This document shows, piece after piece, positions 9,481-17,755 of a stretch of DNA of 64,000 nt. The notes under the pieces were generated by a model that ran no database searches, was not told the DNA's origin, and saw only the letters and a list, made by a program, of their open reading frames with translations. Both the position numbers and the translations under genes were made by a program. Location: the NCBI RefSeq assembly GCF_014127485.1, contig NZ_CP059903.1:3408001-3472000 (forward strand), read 5' to 3'. Source of the DNA: Nocardioides dongkuii (GTDB taxonomy: Bacteria > Actinomycetota > Actinomycetes > Propionibacteriales > Nocardioidaceae). Each line of letters starts with the position of its first letter. Within the stretch, counting starts at the first letter, position 1.

Positions 9481-9793
9481 TGACGCTGAGGGCGAGCAGC
9501 CCGACCCACAGCCCCTGCGGGATGCGCTCCTTGCGGAGGTTGGCCATCACCAGGATCAGGATGATCAGCCCGATGAGCAGCTTGACGCCGACCTTGACGT
9601 GGTTGACGTCGCCGTCGCCGGCCTCGAGGACGCCGACCAGGCCGAGCCCGGCGAGGAACGCCGTCCCGGCACCGTCGCGCATCGCGCCGTTCACGCGCTT
9701 GAACGGGTCCTTGGCCTGGGCCAGCAGGCCGCCGATGAGCGCGGCGAAGCCGAGGATGTGCACGAACAGCAGGATCTGGCGCAGGGTGTCCAC
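9437..9793 (-). CDS. Small four-helix membrane protein
   Basis: A 118-residue hydrophobic protein with about four transmembrane segments (roughly residues 7-25, 45-58, 65-83 and 91-110), a short loop KDPFKRVNG and a basic cytoplasmic MANLRKERIPQG segment. I recognise no functional motif; it looks like a conserved actinobacterial integral membrane protein. Its last 44 bases overlap tail-to-tail with the gene ending at 9480. It lies 9 bases downstream of the APC permease on the same strand, so it may be co-transcribed with it. Confidence 0.7.
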   Translation of the reverse strand: MDTLRQILLFVHILGFAALIGGLLAQAKDPFKRVNGAMRDGAGTAFLAGLGLVGVLEAGDGDVNHVKVGVKLLIGLIILILVMANLRKERIPQGLWVGLLALSVINVAVAVFWSPVHS

Positions 9794-9802
9794 GCGCTCA
9801 GC

Positions 9803-11203
9803 CTAAGGGGCGGTCTCGGCGACCTTCCTGCGGGAGCCGAAGGCATACTCGAGGACGAACAGCACCCCGCCGAGGGCGATCAGCGCCCCGCACCAGATCA
9901 ACGAGGCCGGGTCGTCGTCGATGACGTACCAGAGCAGCGCGACGTTGCCGACGATGCCGAGCACGAGCAGGAACGTCGGGGCCCGGTACGTCGCGTCGGA
10001 CTCGTCGTGGCCGCGCAGCTTGAAGGCGCAGACGATCACCATCGCGTAGACGAAGAGCAGCAGCACGACCGTCACCGCGGCGAGCCGGGTCACCAGGTCG
10101 GTCTTGACGCCGAGCTCCCCCAGGACGGTGCCGGTCACCAGCAGCCCGGAGACGACCAGCCCGGAGAAGATCAGCCCGACCCACGGGCTCTTGCGCGTGG
10201 AGTGCAGCTTGGCGAAGACGCTCGGGACGACGTCCTCCTTGGCCATGCCGTAGAGGATCCGGGACTGGGTCACGACTGCGACCAGCGTGGTGTTGGTGAT
10301 CGCGATCATCGCGATGATCGCGAAGAGGGTGGTCATCGGGCCGACCGGCACCGGGAGGATGTCGGCCTTGACCACCTCGAGCAGCGCGGCCGGGGACTCC
10401 GCCAGCGTGTCGATGGGCACGGTCAGCGCCGCGGCGATCGCCACCGCGACGTAGATGATGCCGGCGCCGATCATGCCGCCGACCAGCGCCTTCGGGAAGG
10501 TACGGCGGGGGTGGGTGCACTCCTCGGCCACGTTGGCGGCGTTCTCGAAGCCGGTCATCGCGAAGAAGCCGAGCGCGACGCCCGCCACCACGGCGAGCAC
10601 CGGGCTGGTGTCCCCGGGCGGCGAGAAGTCGGTGAGCACGGAGAAGTCCACCCCGCCCCGGGCGACGTGGACGACGCCGATCAGCACCACGATGGCGAGA
10701 CCGGCGACCTCGACGATCGTCATCATCAGGTTGGCGACGACGGACTCGGTGATGCCGATGAAGTTCACGATGCTGAGCACGGCGACGAAGGCGAGCGACA
10801 CCAGCAGGGCGGGCGGGGCCGACCAGACCTCGGCGAAGTAGTCGCTGAAGCCGGCGGCGAGGGAGCCCGCTGCGGCGAAGCTGGCGGAGAGCATCGCGAC
10901 GGTGACGAAGAAGGTCAGCGTCGGGGACTTGAAGGCCTGGTTGACGTAGAGCGAGGCCCCCGCGGCGCGCGGGTACTTCGTGACCAGCTCGGCGTACGCC
11001 AGGCCGGTCAGCGTCGCGACGCAGATGCCGAGCAGGAAGGCGAGCCAGAAGGCGCCGCCGACGGCCGCCGCGACCGCGCCGATGAGGACGTAGACGCCGG
11101 AGCCGAGCACGTCGCCGAGCACGTAGAAGAACAGGAGTCGACCGGTGATGCCCCGCTTGAGCTCGGTGTCGAGGTCCTCGTGCTCCGGTGCCGGCGCCGA
11201 CAT
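9803..11203 (-). CDS. APC family amino acid permease
   Basis: A 466-residue transporter with about 12 transmembrane helices. The helix-1 motif VLGDVLGSGVYVLIGAVAA and the helix-6 region VALGFFAMTGFENAANVAEE are hallmarks of the amino acid-polyamine-organocation superfamily, whose members import amino acids by proton or sodium coupling. The helix-2/3 segment (AYAELVTKYPRAAGASLY) is also typical. The substrate cannot be assigned from sequence. The length is normal and the ATG start leaves a short acidic cytoplasmic N-terminus. It runs in the same direction as the regulator at 11286-11954 but is separated from it by 82 bases. Confidence 0.88.
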   Translation of the reverse strand: MSAPAPEHEDLDTELKRGITGRLLFFYVLGDVLGSGVYVLIGAVAAAVGGAFWLAFLLGICVATLTGLAYAELVTKYPRAAGASLYVNQAFKSPTLTFFVTVAMLSASFAAAGSLAAGFSDYFAEVWSAPPALLVSLAFVAVLSIVNFIGITESVVANLMMTIVEVAGLAIVVLIGVVHVARGGVDFSVLTDFSPPGDTSPVLAVVAGVALGFFAMTGFENAANVAEECTHPRRTFPKALVGGMIGAGIIYVAVAIAAALTVPIDTLAESPAALLEVVKADILPVPVGPMTTLFAIIAMIAITNTTLVAVVTQSRILYGMAKEDVVPSVFAKLHSTRKSPWVGLIFSGLVVSGLLVTGTVLGELGVKTDLVTRLAAVTVVLLLFVYAMVIVCAFKLRGHDESDATYRAPTFLLVLGIVGNVALLWYVIDDDPASLIWCGALIALGGVLFVLEYAFGSRRKVAETAP

Positions 11204-11285
11204 GTCGTCCTCATCTCCTCGGCACGGGAGCGGTCGTCACGCGCAACGCGGCTGGTACCCGTCGGGACCCGACGGAAAACCGGCC

Positions 11286-11954
11286 TCAGAGCAGGCGGCG
11301 GTCCGAGGCCCAGCGGCTCAGCTCGTGGCGCGAGGAGAGCTGCAGCTTGCGCAGCACGCTCGACATGTGGGTCTCGACGGTCTTGATGGAGATGAACAGC
11401 TCCTTGGCGACCTCCTTGTAGGCGTAGCCGCGGGCGATCAGCCGCATCACCTCCCGCTCGCGCTCGGTGAGCCGGTCCAGGTCCTCGTCGACGGCGGCGA
11501 CCTCGATCGAGCCGGCGAACGCGTCGAGCACGAACCCGGCCAGCCGGGGGCTGAACACCGCGTCGCCGTCGGCGACCCGACGGATCGCGGAGACGAGCTC
11601 GGGGCCGGTGATGGTCTTGGTGACGTAGCCGCGGGCGCCGGCGCGGATGGTGCCGATGACGTCCTCGGCGGCGTCGGAGACGCTGAGCGCCAGGTAGCGC
11701 GCCTCGGGCACCTGGCCGCGGCGCATCACCTCGACCCCGCCCCCGCCGGGCAGGTGCACGTCGAGCAGGACCACGTCGGGCCGGTGGGCGGCCACCGCGG
11801 CGACCGCCTCGTCGACGTCGGCGGCCTCGGCGACGACCTCGACCTCGCCGGGCCCGGCGGCCGCGAGCTCGGCGGTCACCCCGCGCCGGAACATCGCGTG
11901 GTCGTCGACGACGACCACGCGCACGGGAGCGGTCGGTCCGGGGGGCTGGCTCAC
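11286..11954 (-). CDS. NarL/LuxR-type response regulator, LiaR-like
   Basis: A 222-residue response regulator. The receiver domain (about residues 11-130) has the acidic pair Asp17/Asp18, phospho-acceptor Asp65 in LLDVHLPGG and a conserved Lys in YVTKTITG. The C-terminal LuxR-type helix-turn-helix (about 158-210) contains LTEREREVMRLIARG and the recognition segment SIKTVETHMSSVLRKL. It overlaps the stop codon of the upstream sensor kinase by an ATGA tetranucleotide, so the pair is translationally coupled. With the PspC-domain kinase and the divergent toastrack-like gene it probably forms a LiaFSR-type envelope-stress system. Confidence 0.92.
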   Translation of the reverse strand: MSQPPGPTAPVRVVVVDDHAMFRRGVTAELAAAGPGEVEVVAEAADVDEAVAAVAAHRPDVVLLDVHLPGGGGVEVMRRGQVPEARYLALSVSDAAEDVIGTIRAGARGYVTKTITGPELVSAIRRVADGDAVFSPRLAGFVLDAFAGSIEVAAVDEDLDRLTEREREVMRLIARGYAYKEVAKELFISIKTVETHMSSVLRKLQLSSRHELSRWASDRRLL

Positions 11955-13234
11955 GTGGGGTCCTCCTGGGTCTGGGTGCGGGGCAGGTGCAGGCGCACCT
12001 CGGTGCCGCCGCCGGGCGCGGAGCGGACCTCCGCGGTGCCGCCGTGGCGCTGCATCCGGTCCAGGATGCTGTGCCGGACGCCGTGCCGGTCGGCCGGGAC
12101 GGCGTCGGGGTCGAAGCCCGCCCCGCGGTCGCGGACGAAGACGTCGACGGCGGCGGGCGTCACTTCGGCGTACACGTCGACGCGCCCGGTGCCGGCGTGC
12201 TTGGCCGCGTTGGTGACCGCCTCGCGGGCCGCGGCCACGACGGGGCGGACCTGCTCGGTGAGGTCGCAGTCACCGACCGCGACCACGTCGACCGAGACGC
12301 AGTGGGCGTCCTCGACCTCGGCGGCCGCACCACGCAGGGCGCTGGCGACGGTGCTCTCGTCGGTGGCCTCCCCGGCGTACAGCCAGGCCCGGAGGTCGCG
12401 CTCCTGGGCGCGGGCGAGCCGGGCGACGGTGACGGCGTCGGTGGAGTTGTTCTGGATCAGGGCGAGGGTCTGCAGGACCGAGTCGTGCAGGTGCGCGGCG
12501 ACGTCGGCGCGCTCCTGGGAGCGCACCCGCTCCTCGCGCTCGGCGCTGAGGTCGGAGGCGAGGCCGAAGACCCACGGCCCGATGACGATCAGCAGCCCGA
12601 CCAGCAGCAGTCCGCCGGCCAGCAGCCCGGCGCGCGCGGCGTCGGCGCTGGCGCCCTCGAACCCGATGACGAAGATCGCGGACACGACCAGCAGGACGCC
12701 GGCGAGCACCCGCGCGTACGACGCCCAGCCGCCGCTGCCGAAGACGATCCGCACGGGGTCGATCCGGCCGGTCTGGTTGGTCCACCGCTCGCGCTGCGCC
12801 TCGTCGGCCTGGCGCCACAGAAGCGCGAGTCCGAGCAGCCCGAGGAACGTCGGCCAGAAGACCGCGCCGCCGCCGAAGAGCGCCTGCAGCGACAGCACCG
12901 CCCCGAGCCCGAGCGCCGCCAGGGCCACCGCGGGGCCGACGTCGCTGAGCCGACGCCGCCGGGCGGGACGACGGCCGTCGCGGGTGGCGCCGGCGAGCCC
13001 GGGCGCGGTGTCCTCGAACCGGGAGTCGCTCGGCAGCATCATCCAGAGGCCGGCGTACAGCACCACGCCGAAGCCGCCGAGCAGCGCCGCCAGCAGGAAC
13101 CCCGCCCGCACCCACAGCACCGGCACCGCCAGGTGCCGCGCCAGGCCGGACGCGACGCCGCCGAGGACGACGTCCTGGGTGTCGCGGTAGGCGCGGCGGG
13201 GCTCGTACGGCGCGGGGGTGGTGGCGGTGCTCAT
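11951..13234 (-). CDS. PspC-domain sensor histidine kinase, LiaS-like
   Basis: The start is placed at the ATG at 13234 (MSTATTPAPYEPRRAYRD), giving 427 residues; upstream in-frame codons lack conservation. The N-terminus is a PspC domain (VLGGVASGLARHLAVPVLWVRAG, then LYAGLWMMLPSD), followed by several membrane helices and a cytoplasmic kinase. The HisKA_3 phospho-acceptor is His250 in the HLHDSVLQTL motif, and the HATPase region shows EAVTNAAKHAG and DRGAGFDPDAV. PspC-containing NarL-family kinases sense envelope stress. It is coupled to the response regulator by a 4-base overlap and is divergent from a second PspC gene at 13401. Confidence 0.9.
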   Translation of the reverse strand: MSTATTPAPYEPRRAYRDTQDVVLGGVASGLARHLAVPVLWVRAGFLLAALLGGFGVVLYAGLWMMLPSDSRFEDTAPGLAGATRDGRRPARRRRLSDVGPAVALAALGLGAVLSLQALFGGGAVFWPTFLGLLGLALLWRQADEAQRERWTNQTGRIDPVRIVFGSGGWASYARVLAGVLLVVSAIFVIGFEGASADAARAGLLAGGLLLVGLLIVIGPWVFGLASDLSAEREERVRSQERADVAAHLHDSVLQTLALIQNNSTDAVTVARLARAQERDLRAWLYAGEATDESTVASALRGAAAEVEDAHCVSVDVVAVGDCDLTEQVRPVVAAAREAVTNAAKHAGTGRVDVYAEVTPAAVDVFVRDRGAGFDPDAVPADRHGVRHSILDRMQRHGGTAEVRSAPGGGTEVRLHLPRTQTQEDPT

Positions 13235-13400
13235 CTCCCTGCCATCGTCACACAGCGCACCGGCCCCGACCATGAGGTTCGACCCCGGTCCGACCCCGGG
13301 ACCGACCCCGGTGCGGCGCCCCCCGCCTCAGGGGTGGACCACGGCAGGATCAGGGGCGTCCCCGATGGTCCGGGACGCCGGCGGAAGCGAGGGTGGAGCC

Positions 13401-14597
13401 ATGACCACGACACCACCGGACGCTCCCGCGGGACCCGGACCCCAGGACGGCCCCGGCCAGGGCCCGCGCACCACCCGCGACGAGGTCCGCGACCTGGGCC
13501 GGCTGCGCCGGTCCACCACCGACCGCAAGATCGCGGGCGTCGCCGGCGGGCTCGCGCGGCACCTCGACGTGGACCCGCTCGTGCTGCGGGTCGTGCTGGT
13601 GGTGCTGGTGTTCTTCGGCGGCGCCGGCGTGCTGCTGTACGGCGCGTGCTGGCTGCTGGTCCCCGAGGACGACGGCAGCGAGGCGACGGTGCAGCTCGAC
13701 GACCGCACCCGCAGCGTCGCGCTGATCGTGGTCGGCGTCCTCGCGGCGCTCGCGCTCGTGGGCGACTCGTGGGGCTTCATCGGCTTCCCGTGGCCGGTCG
13801 TCGTGATCGGCGCGATCGTCGTCTACCTGATCTCCCGCAACCGGCAGGAGCCGGCCGGCTCCCCCGCCGTCACCCCGACCGTCGCCCGGGAGGGCGCCAC
13901 TCCGGTGCCGCCCACCCACCCGTACGCCGTCACGGCCCACCACCCGCCGTACGTCCCGCCCGCGCCGTACGTCCCGCCGGTGCCGCGCAACCCGCGCCGG
14001 CGCGGACCGCTGCTGTTCTGGTTCACCCTCGCGCTGATCGCGCTCGCCGAGGGCGTGCTGGGGATCGTCGACCTGGCCGGCGCACCGGTCACGGACTCGG
14101 CGTACCCGGCCCTGGCGCTCGCGATCACCGGCGCGATGCTGGTCGTCGGGGCGTTCTACGGCCGGGCCGGCGGGCTGATCCTGGTCGGTGCCGTGGCCGC
14201 GGTCGTGCTCGCGGCGACCAGCGCGGCCGACCGCTGGACCGAGGAGACGATCACCGCGCGGCCGGAGCTGGCCGCCGACCTCGACCCGAGCTACCGCTTC
14301 GGCGCCGGCGAGCTGGTCATCGACCTCACCGACATCGAGGACCTCGAGGCGCTCGACGGCCGGGTCCTCGAGCTCGACGTGAGCGTCGGACGGATCGAGG
14401 TCATCGTGCCCGAGGGGCTCGCCGTCGACGCGCGGGCGGTCGCGCACGGTCCGGGCAGCATCGACCTGTTCGGCGACAAGCGGGAGGGGGTCGACACCAG
14501 CGCCACCGAGCGCCGCAACGACGGGCTGGACGACCAGCCCGAGCTGACCATCGACGCCGAGGTCAACGTCGGCGAGATCCAGGTGAGGACCCGATGA
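13401..14597 (+). CDS. PspC-domain membrane protein with LiaF/toastrack-like C-terminus
   Basis: The ATG at 13401 follows GAGGGTGGAG and gives 398 residues. A Pro-rich tail precedes a PspC domain (about residues 40-95; KIAGVAGGLARHLDVDPLVLRV), several membrane helices and a linker repeating PYVPP. The C-terminal about 100 residues are beta-rich (ELVIDLTDIEDLEALDGRVL, then SVGRIEVIVPEG and VNVGEIQVRTR), the pattern of LiaF/DUF2154 'toastrack' domains that sense cell-wall damage. It is divergent from the PspC-kinase operon, which suggests shared control. The stop overlaps the next start (ATGA). Confidence 0.85.
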   Translation: MTTTPPDAPAGPGPQDGPGQGPRTTRDEVRDLGRLRRSTTDRKIAGVAGGLARHLDVDPLVLRVVLVVLVFFGGAGVLLYGACWLLVPEDDGSEATVQLDDRTRSVALIVVGVLAALALVGDSWGFIGFPWPVVVIGAIVVYLISRNRQEPAGSPAVTPTVAREGATPVPPTHPYAVTAHHPPYVPPAPYVPPVPRNPRRRGPLLFWFTLALIALAEGVLGIVDLAGAPVTDSAYPALALAITGAMLVVGAFYGRAGGLILVGAVAAVVLAATSAADRWTEETITARPELAADLDPSYRFGAGELVIDLTDIEDLEALDGRVLELDVSVGRIEVIVPEGLAVDARAVAHGPGSIDLFGDKREGVDTSATERRNDGLDDQPELTIDAEVNVGEIQVRTR

Positions 14598-14863
14598 GCA
14601 CGACCACCACCCCCCGCCGCCTCGACAGCGGCCGGCACCCCGTCAACGTCGGCCACCTCGTGATGGGCCTGGCCTTCCTCGGCCTGGTCCTGGTCTGGGC
14701 GATCATCCAGGGCGACCTCGTCGAGGACGAGGACATCCGCTGGCTGCTCCCCGTGCCGTGGGTGCTGGCCGGGGCCGCCGGGCTGGCCGCGACCACGCTG
14801 GCGAGCCGCCGGTCGAGCCGTCAGTCCCTCGTCGACACGCCGGAGGAGACCCCGAAGAGGTGA
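14594..14863 (+). CDS. Small two-helix membrane protein of the PspC locus
   Basis: An 89-residue protein whose ATG overlaps the stop of the PspC gene (ATGA), so it is translationally coupled. It has a Thr/Arg-rich N-terminus, a first helix (about residues 21-40, VMGLAFLGLVLVWAIIQG), a short acidic loop (DLVEDEDIR) and a second helix (about 50-67), then a Ser/Arg-rich tail. I recognise no family motif. Small accessory membrane proteins are frequent in Lia/Psp-type loci, so a partner role for the toastrack protein is a reasonable guess. Confidence 0.75.
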   Translation: MSTTTTPRRLDSGRHPVNVGHLVMGLAFLGLVLVWAIIQGDLVEDEDIRWLLPVPWVLAGAAGLAATTLASRRSSRQSLVDTPEETPKR

Positions 14864-14875
14864 CGGGTCGGCGGG

Positions 14876-16009
14876 TCAGCCGAGCCAGTCCTCCAGCGCG
14901 TCGACGGCGGAGTCGGGGTGGTCGGCGAAGATGCCGTCGACCCCGGCGTCCAGGAGCGTGACCACCTCGGCCCGGACGTCGCCCTTCGCGTTCGGGTCGG
15001 TGCCGCGCTGGAAGTTCGTCGCCATGAACTGGTTCTCGTCGCGCACCGTCCACACGTGCACGACCAGGCCGGCCCGGTGCGCGTCGCGGACGACGTCGCT
15101 CGGCCGGCCGGTGGCGCCGGTGGCCGGGTCCCGCGGGAGCACCCGGTTCTTGTGCGCGCCGATCCCGTCGGCGTACCGGGCGATCCGGCGCAGGCCCGCC
15201 CGGGTGAGCAGGTCGTCGTACGTCCGGTCGTCGCCGGCCGCGACCAGGTCGTACGGCGCGCCCGAGGCGTCGACGAGCTGCGCGAGGGGGACGTCGGTCA
15301 GGTGGTCGAGCTCGCGCAGGTTGGCGGTCTCGAAGGACTGGACGATCACCTTCGACCGCTTCCGGTCCAGGCCGAACCGGTCGAGCGTGCGCACCAGCGG
15401 CTCCTCCAGCGACAGGCCGATCGAGTCGAAGTACGTCGGGTGCTTGGTCTCGGGGTAGACGCCGATCGTGCGGCGTGCCCCGCGCGACTCCTCGCGGACC
15501 ATCTGCAGCACCTCGACCAGCGTCGGGACCTCGAACCGGCCGTCGTAGCGGGTGTTGTCGGGCCGCACCTGCGGCAGCCGCTCCACGGCCCGCAGCGTCT
15601 TGAGCTCGGCGAGGGTGAAGTCCTCGGTGAACCAGCCGGTCACCGGACGGCCGTCGATGGTCTTGGTGGTGCGCCGGTCGGCGAACTCCGGGTGGGCCGC
15701 CACGTCGGTGGTGCCGCTGATCTCGTTCTCGTGCCGGGCGACCAGGACGCCGTCCCGGGTGGAGACCAGGTCGGGCTCGACGTAGTCGGCGCCCATCCGG
15801 ATGGCGAGGCGGTACGCCGCGAGCGTGTGCTCGGGGCGGTAGCCGGACGCGCCACGGTGGGCGACGACGATCGGCTCGGTGCGCGTGCCGGCGTGCGTGC
15901 CGGGGGCGGGGCGCGCCTCGGCGGCGGCCGGAGCGGCGACGAGGCCGGCGGTGAGGGAGAGGGCGAGACCCGCGAGCACGGGCCGGAGGGAGAGGTTCCG
16001 TGAGGTCAT
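14876..16009 (-). CDS. Secreted glycerophosphodiester phosphodiesterase
   Basis: A 377-residue GlpQ-type enzyme that hydrolyses glycerophosphodiesters to glycerol-3-phosphate and an alcohol. A signal peptide is evident (Arg-containing N-terminus, hydrophobic core about residues 9-25, AAPAAAEA cleavage region), so it acts outside the membrane. The catalytic signature HRGASGYRPEHT starts at His51, with metal/active residues Glu78 and Asp80 in YVEPDL and the second catalytic His93 in ARHENE. The C-terminal WTVRDEN and IFADHPD segments complete the TIM barrel. A paralogue without an obvious signal peptide lies 69 bases upstream on the same strand, indicating a tandem duplication. Confidence 0.93.
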   Translation of the reverse strand: MTSRNLSLRPVLAGLALSLTAGLVAAPAAAEARPAPGTHAGTRTEPIVVAHRGASGYRPEHTLAAYRLAIRMGADYVEPDLVSTRDGVLVARHENEISGTTDVAAHPEFADRRTTKTIDGRPVTGWFTEDFTLAELKTLRAVERLPQVRPDNTRYDGRFEVPTLVEVLQMVREESRGARRTIGVYPETKHPTYFDSIGLSLEEPLVRTLDRFGLDRKRSKVIVQSFETANLRELDHLTDVPLAQLVDASGAPYDLVAAGDDRTYDDLLTRAGLRRIARYADGIGAHKNRVLPRDPATGATGRPSDVVRDAHRAGLVVHVWTVRDENQFMATNFQRGTDPNAKGDVRAEVVTLLDAGVDGIFADHPDSAVDALEDWLG

Positions 16010-16078
16010 GTCCCGACCCCATCGGACCGGGGTGGCGACCTCGGATGCACCGGGTGAACGCCGCGTGACCAGTGGCGG

Positions 16079-17083
16079 TCAGACCGCTGCCGCGACCGCG
16101 CGCAGGGCGAGGTCGGGGTGGTCGGTGATCAGACCGTCGACGCCGGCGTCGAGGAGGTCCGCGGCGAGGCCGGGAAGGTCGCCGAGGACGGCGGGGTCGT
16201 CACCGAGCCGGTGCTCGACGGGGAGGTACCGGTTCTCCGCGCGCAGCGTCCACACGTGCACGTCGAGCCAGCGGCGGTGCGCCTCGCGGACCAGCCGGGT
16301 GGGCGCGTCGAGCCGCCCGTCGGGGGTGCGCGGCCGCACCAGCGCCTGGTGCACGCCGACCCCGTCGGCGTACCGCTCGATCGCGTCGAGGGCCACCGCG
16401 TCGAGCCGGTCCCCCACGTCGAGCAGCTGCACCAGCGGCACCGTGGTGCGCGAGGCGAGCCGGCGCAGGATCCCGCGGTCGAAGGACATCACCGTCACGC
16501 CGGACCGCGCGTGGTCCAGGCCCCGGCACCGCAGCTCGGCGAGCAGGGGTTCCTCGAGCGGGAGCCCCCGCGCGGCGAACCGGGCCGGCGACTTCAGCTC
16601 GATCATCACGCCGACGGCCCGCTCGCGGCGTACCGACTCGGTCCCGACCGCCGCCAGCACCTCGCCCAGCGTGGCCACCCCCTCGCGGCCGTCGTGGAGG
16701 GTGTTGCCGGGCCGCAGCGCCGGGTGCCGCTCGCGGCAGCGGAGCGTCCTGACCTCCGCGAGGGTGAGGTCGTCGGTGAACCACCCCGTCACGCGGCGAC
16801 CGCCCACCCGCCGGGTGGTACGGCGGTCCGCGAGCCCGGGGTGATCGGCGACGTCGGTGGTCGCGGACAGCTCGCTCTCGTGCCGGACCACCAGGACGCC
16901 GTCCGCGGTGGGCACCACGTCGAGCTCCACGGCGTCCGCGCCCATCCGGACGGCCGCCCGGTAGGCGCCGAGCGTGTGCTCGGGGTGGTAGCCGCTCGCG
17001 CCGCGGTGCGCGACCACGGCGGGGGTGACGACGAGACGGGAGGGGATCGACCGGGTGGGGAGCCCGGCGGTCAGGACGCTCAC
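16079..17083 (-). CDS. Second glycerophosphodiester phosphodiesterase (tandem paralogue)
   Basis: A 334-residue GDPD family protein clearly paralogous to its downstream neighbour. The motifs are intact: HRGASGYHPEHT at His26, VELDV (Glu53, Asp55), VRHESE (His68), MIELKS and LITDHPD. In place of the neighbour's signal peptide there is a short N-terminus that does not look like an export signal, so this copy may act in the cytoplasm. Shared insertions such as DRRTTRRVGGRRVTGWFTDD support origin by tandem duplication. It is divergent from the YbaK-type gene at 17161. Confidence 0.9.
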   Translation of the reverse strand: MSVLTAGLPTRSIPSRLVVTPAVVAHRGASGYHPEHTLGAYRAAVRMGADAVELDVVPTADGVLVVRHESELSATTDVADHPGLADRRTTRRVGGRRVTGWFTDDLTLAEVRTLRCRERHPALRPGNTLHDGREGVATLGEVLAAVGTESVRRERAVGVMIELKSPARFAARGLPLEEPLLAELRCRGLDHARSGVTVMSFDRGILRRLASRTTVPLVQLLDVGDRLDAVALDAIERYADGVGVHQALVRPRTPDGRLDAPTRLVREAHRRWLDVHVWTLRAENRYLPVEHRLGDDPAVLGDLPGLAADLLDAGVDGLITDHPDLALRAVAAAV

Positions 17084-17160
17084 GACCCGGTTCTGTCACG
17101 CCGCGACGGCGCGGCGGCGCCACCAGGGTGGCCGCCAGGTGAATGCCACATGATGGGTCC

Positions 17161-17712
17161 ATGACCCTCCCCGCGCTGGGCGGCCTCACCTCGCTGCCCG
17201 CCCTGGACCGCCCCGACCTCCTCGGCCCGAGCGTGGCCGCCGCCCTGGCGTCCTGGTCGTACGCCGCCGAGGTGGCGGTCGTCGAGATCGACCCGGCGCT
17301 GGCGGACACCGCCGCGATGAGCGAGGCGTACGGCGTCCCGCTCGAGGCGAGCGCGAACTGCGTCGTCGTCGCGGGCCGCCGGGACGGCGCCGAGCGGGTC
17401 GCGGCCTGCGTGGTGCGCGCCGACACCCGCGCCGACGTCAACACCCTCGTCAAGCGCACCCTCGACGTGCGGAAGGCGTCGTTCCTGCCGATGGACCGCG
17501 CCGTCGAGGAGTCCGGGATGGAGCACGGCGGCATCACCCCGGTCGGCCTGCCGGCCGCGTGGCGGGTGCTGGTCGACGCCCGGGTGCTGGAGATCCCGGT
17601 GGCGGTGATCGGCTCCGGCGTACGCCGCTCCAAGCTGCTGCTGCCCGGCCGGCTGCTCGCGGAGCTGCCGGGGGGAACGGTCGTGGCGGGCCTCGGAGTT
17701 CCCGTTGGCTGA
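17161..17712 (+). CDS. YbaK/ProX-type aminoacyl-tRNA deacylase-like protein
   Basis: A 183-residue protein with the YbaK/aminoacyl-tRNA editing fold. Visible conserved elements are NCVVVAGRR, the lysine/arginine segment DVRKASFLPMD and the GITPVGLP signature near residue 123. Free-standing members remove wrong amino acids from tRNA (for example Ala or Cys from tRNA-Pro). The start is taken at the ATG at 17161; an ATG six codons upstream is possible, and no strong Shine-Dalgarno sequence separates them. It is upstream of the ABC exporter pair with a 43-base gap. Confidence 0.82.
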   Translation: MTLPALGGLTSLPALDRPDLLGPSVAAALASWSYAAEVAVVEIDPALADTAAMSEAYGVPLEASANCVVVAGRRDGAERVAACVVRADTRADVNTLVKRTLDVRKASFLPMDRAVEESGMEHGGITPVGLPAAWRVLVDARVLEIPVAVIGSGVRRSKLLLPGRLLAELPGGTVVAGLGVPVG

Positions 17713-17755
17713 TATCAACTGGATCACGTCACCGCTCGGTCCGTAGCGTAGGCCG

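Noticed and set aside
8410..9793. An AbiE-type toxin-antitoxin pair
   Set aside because: The neighbour at 9437 is a membrane protein on the opposite strand, not an AbiEii nucleotidyltransferase.
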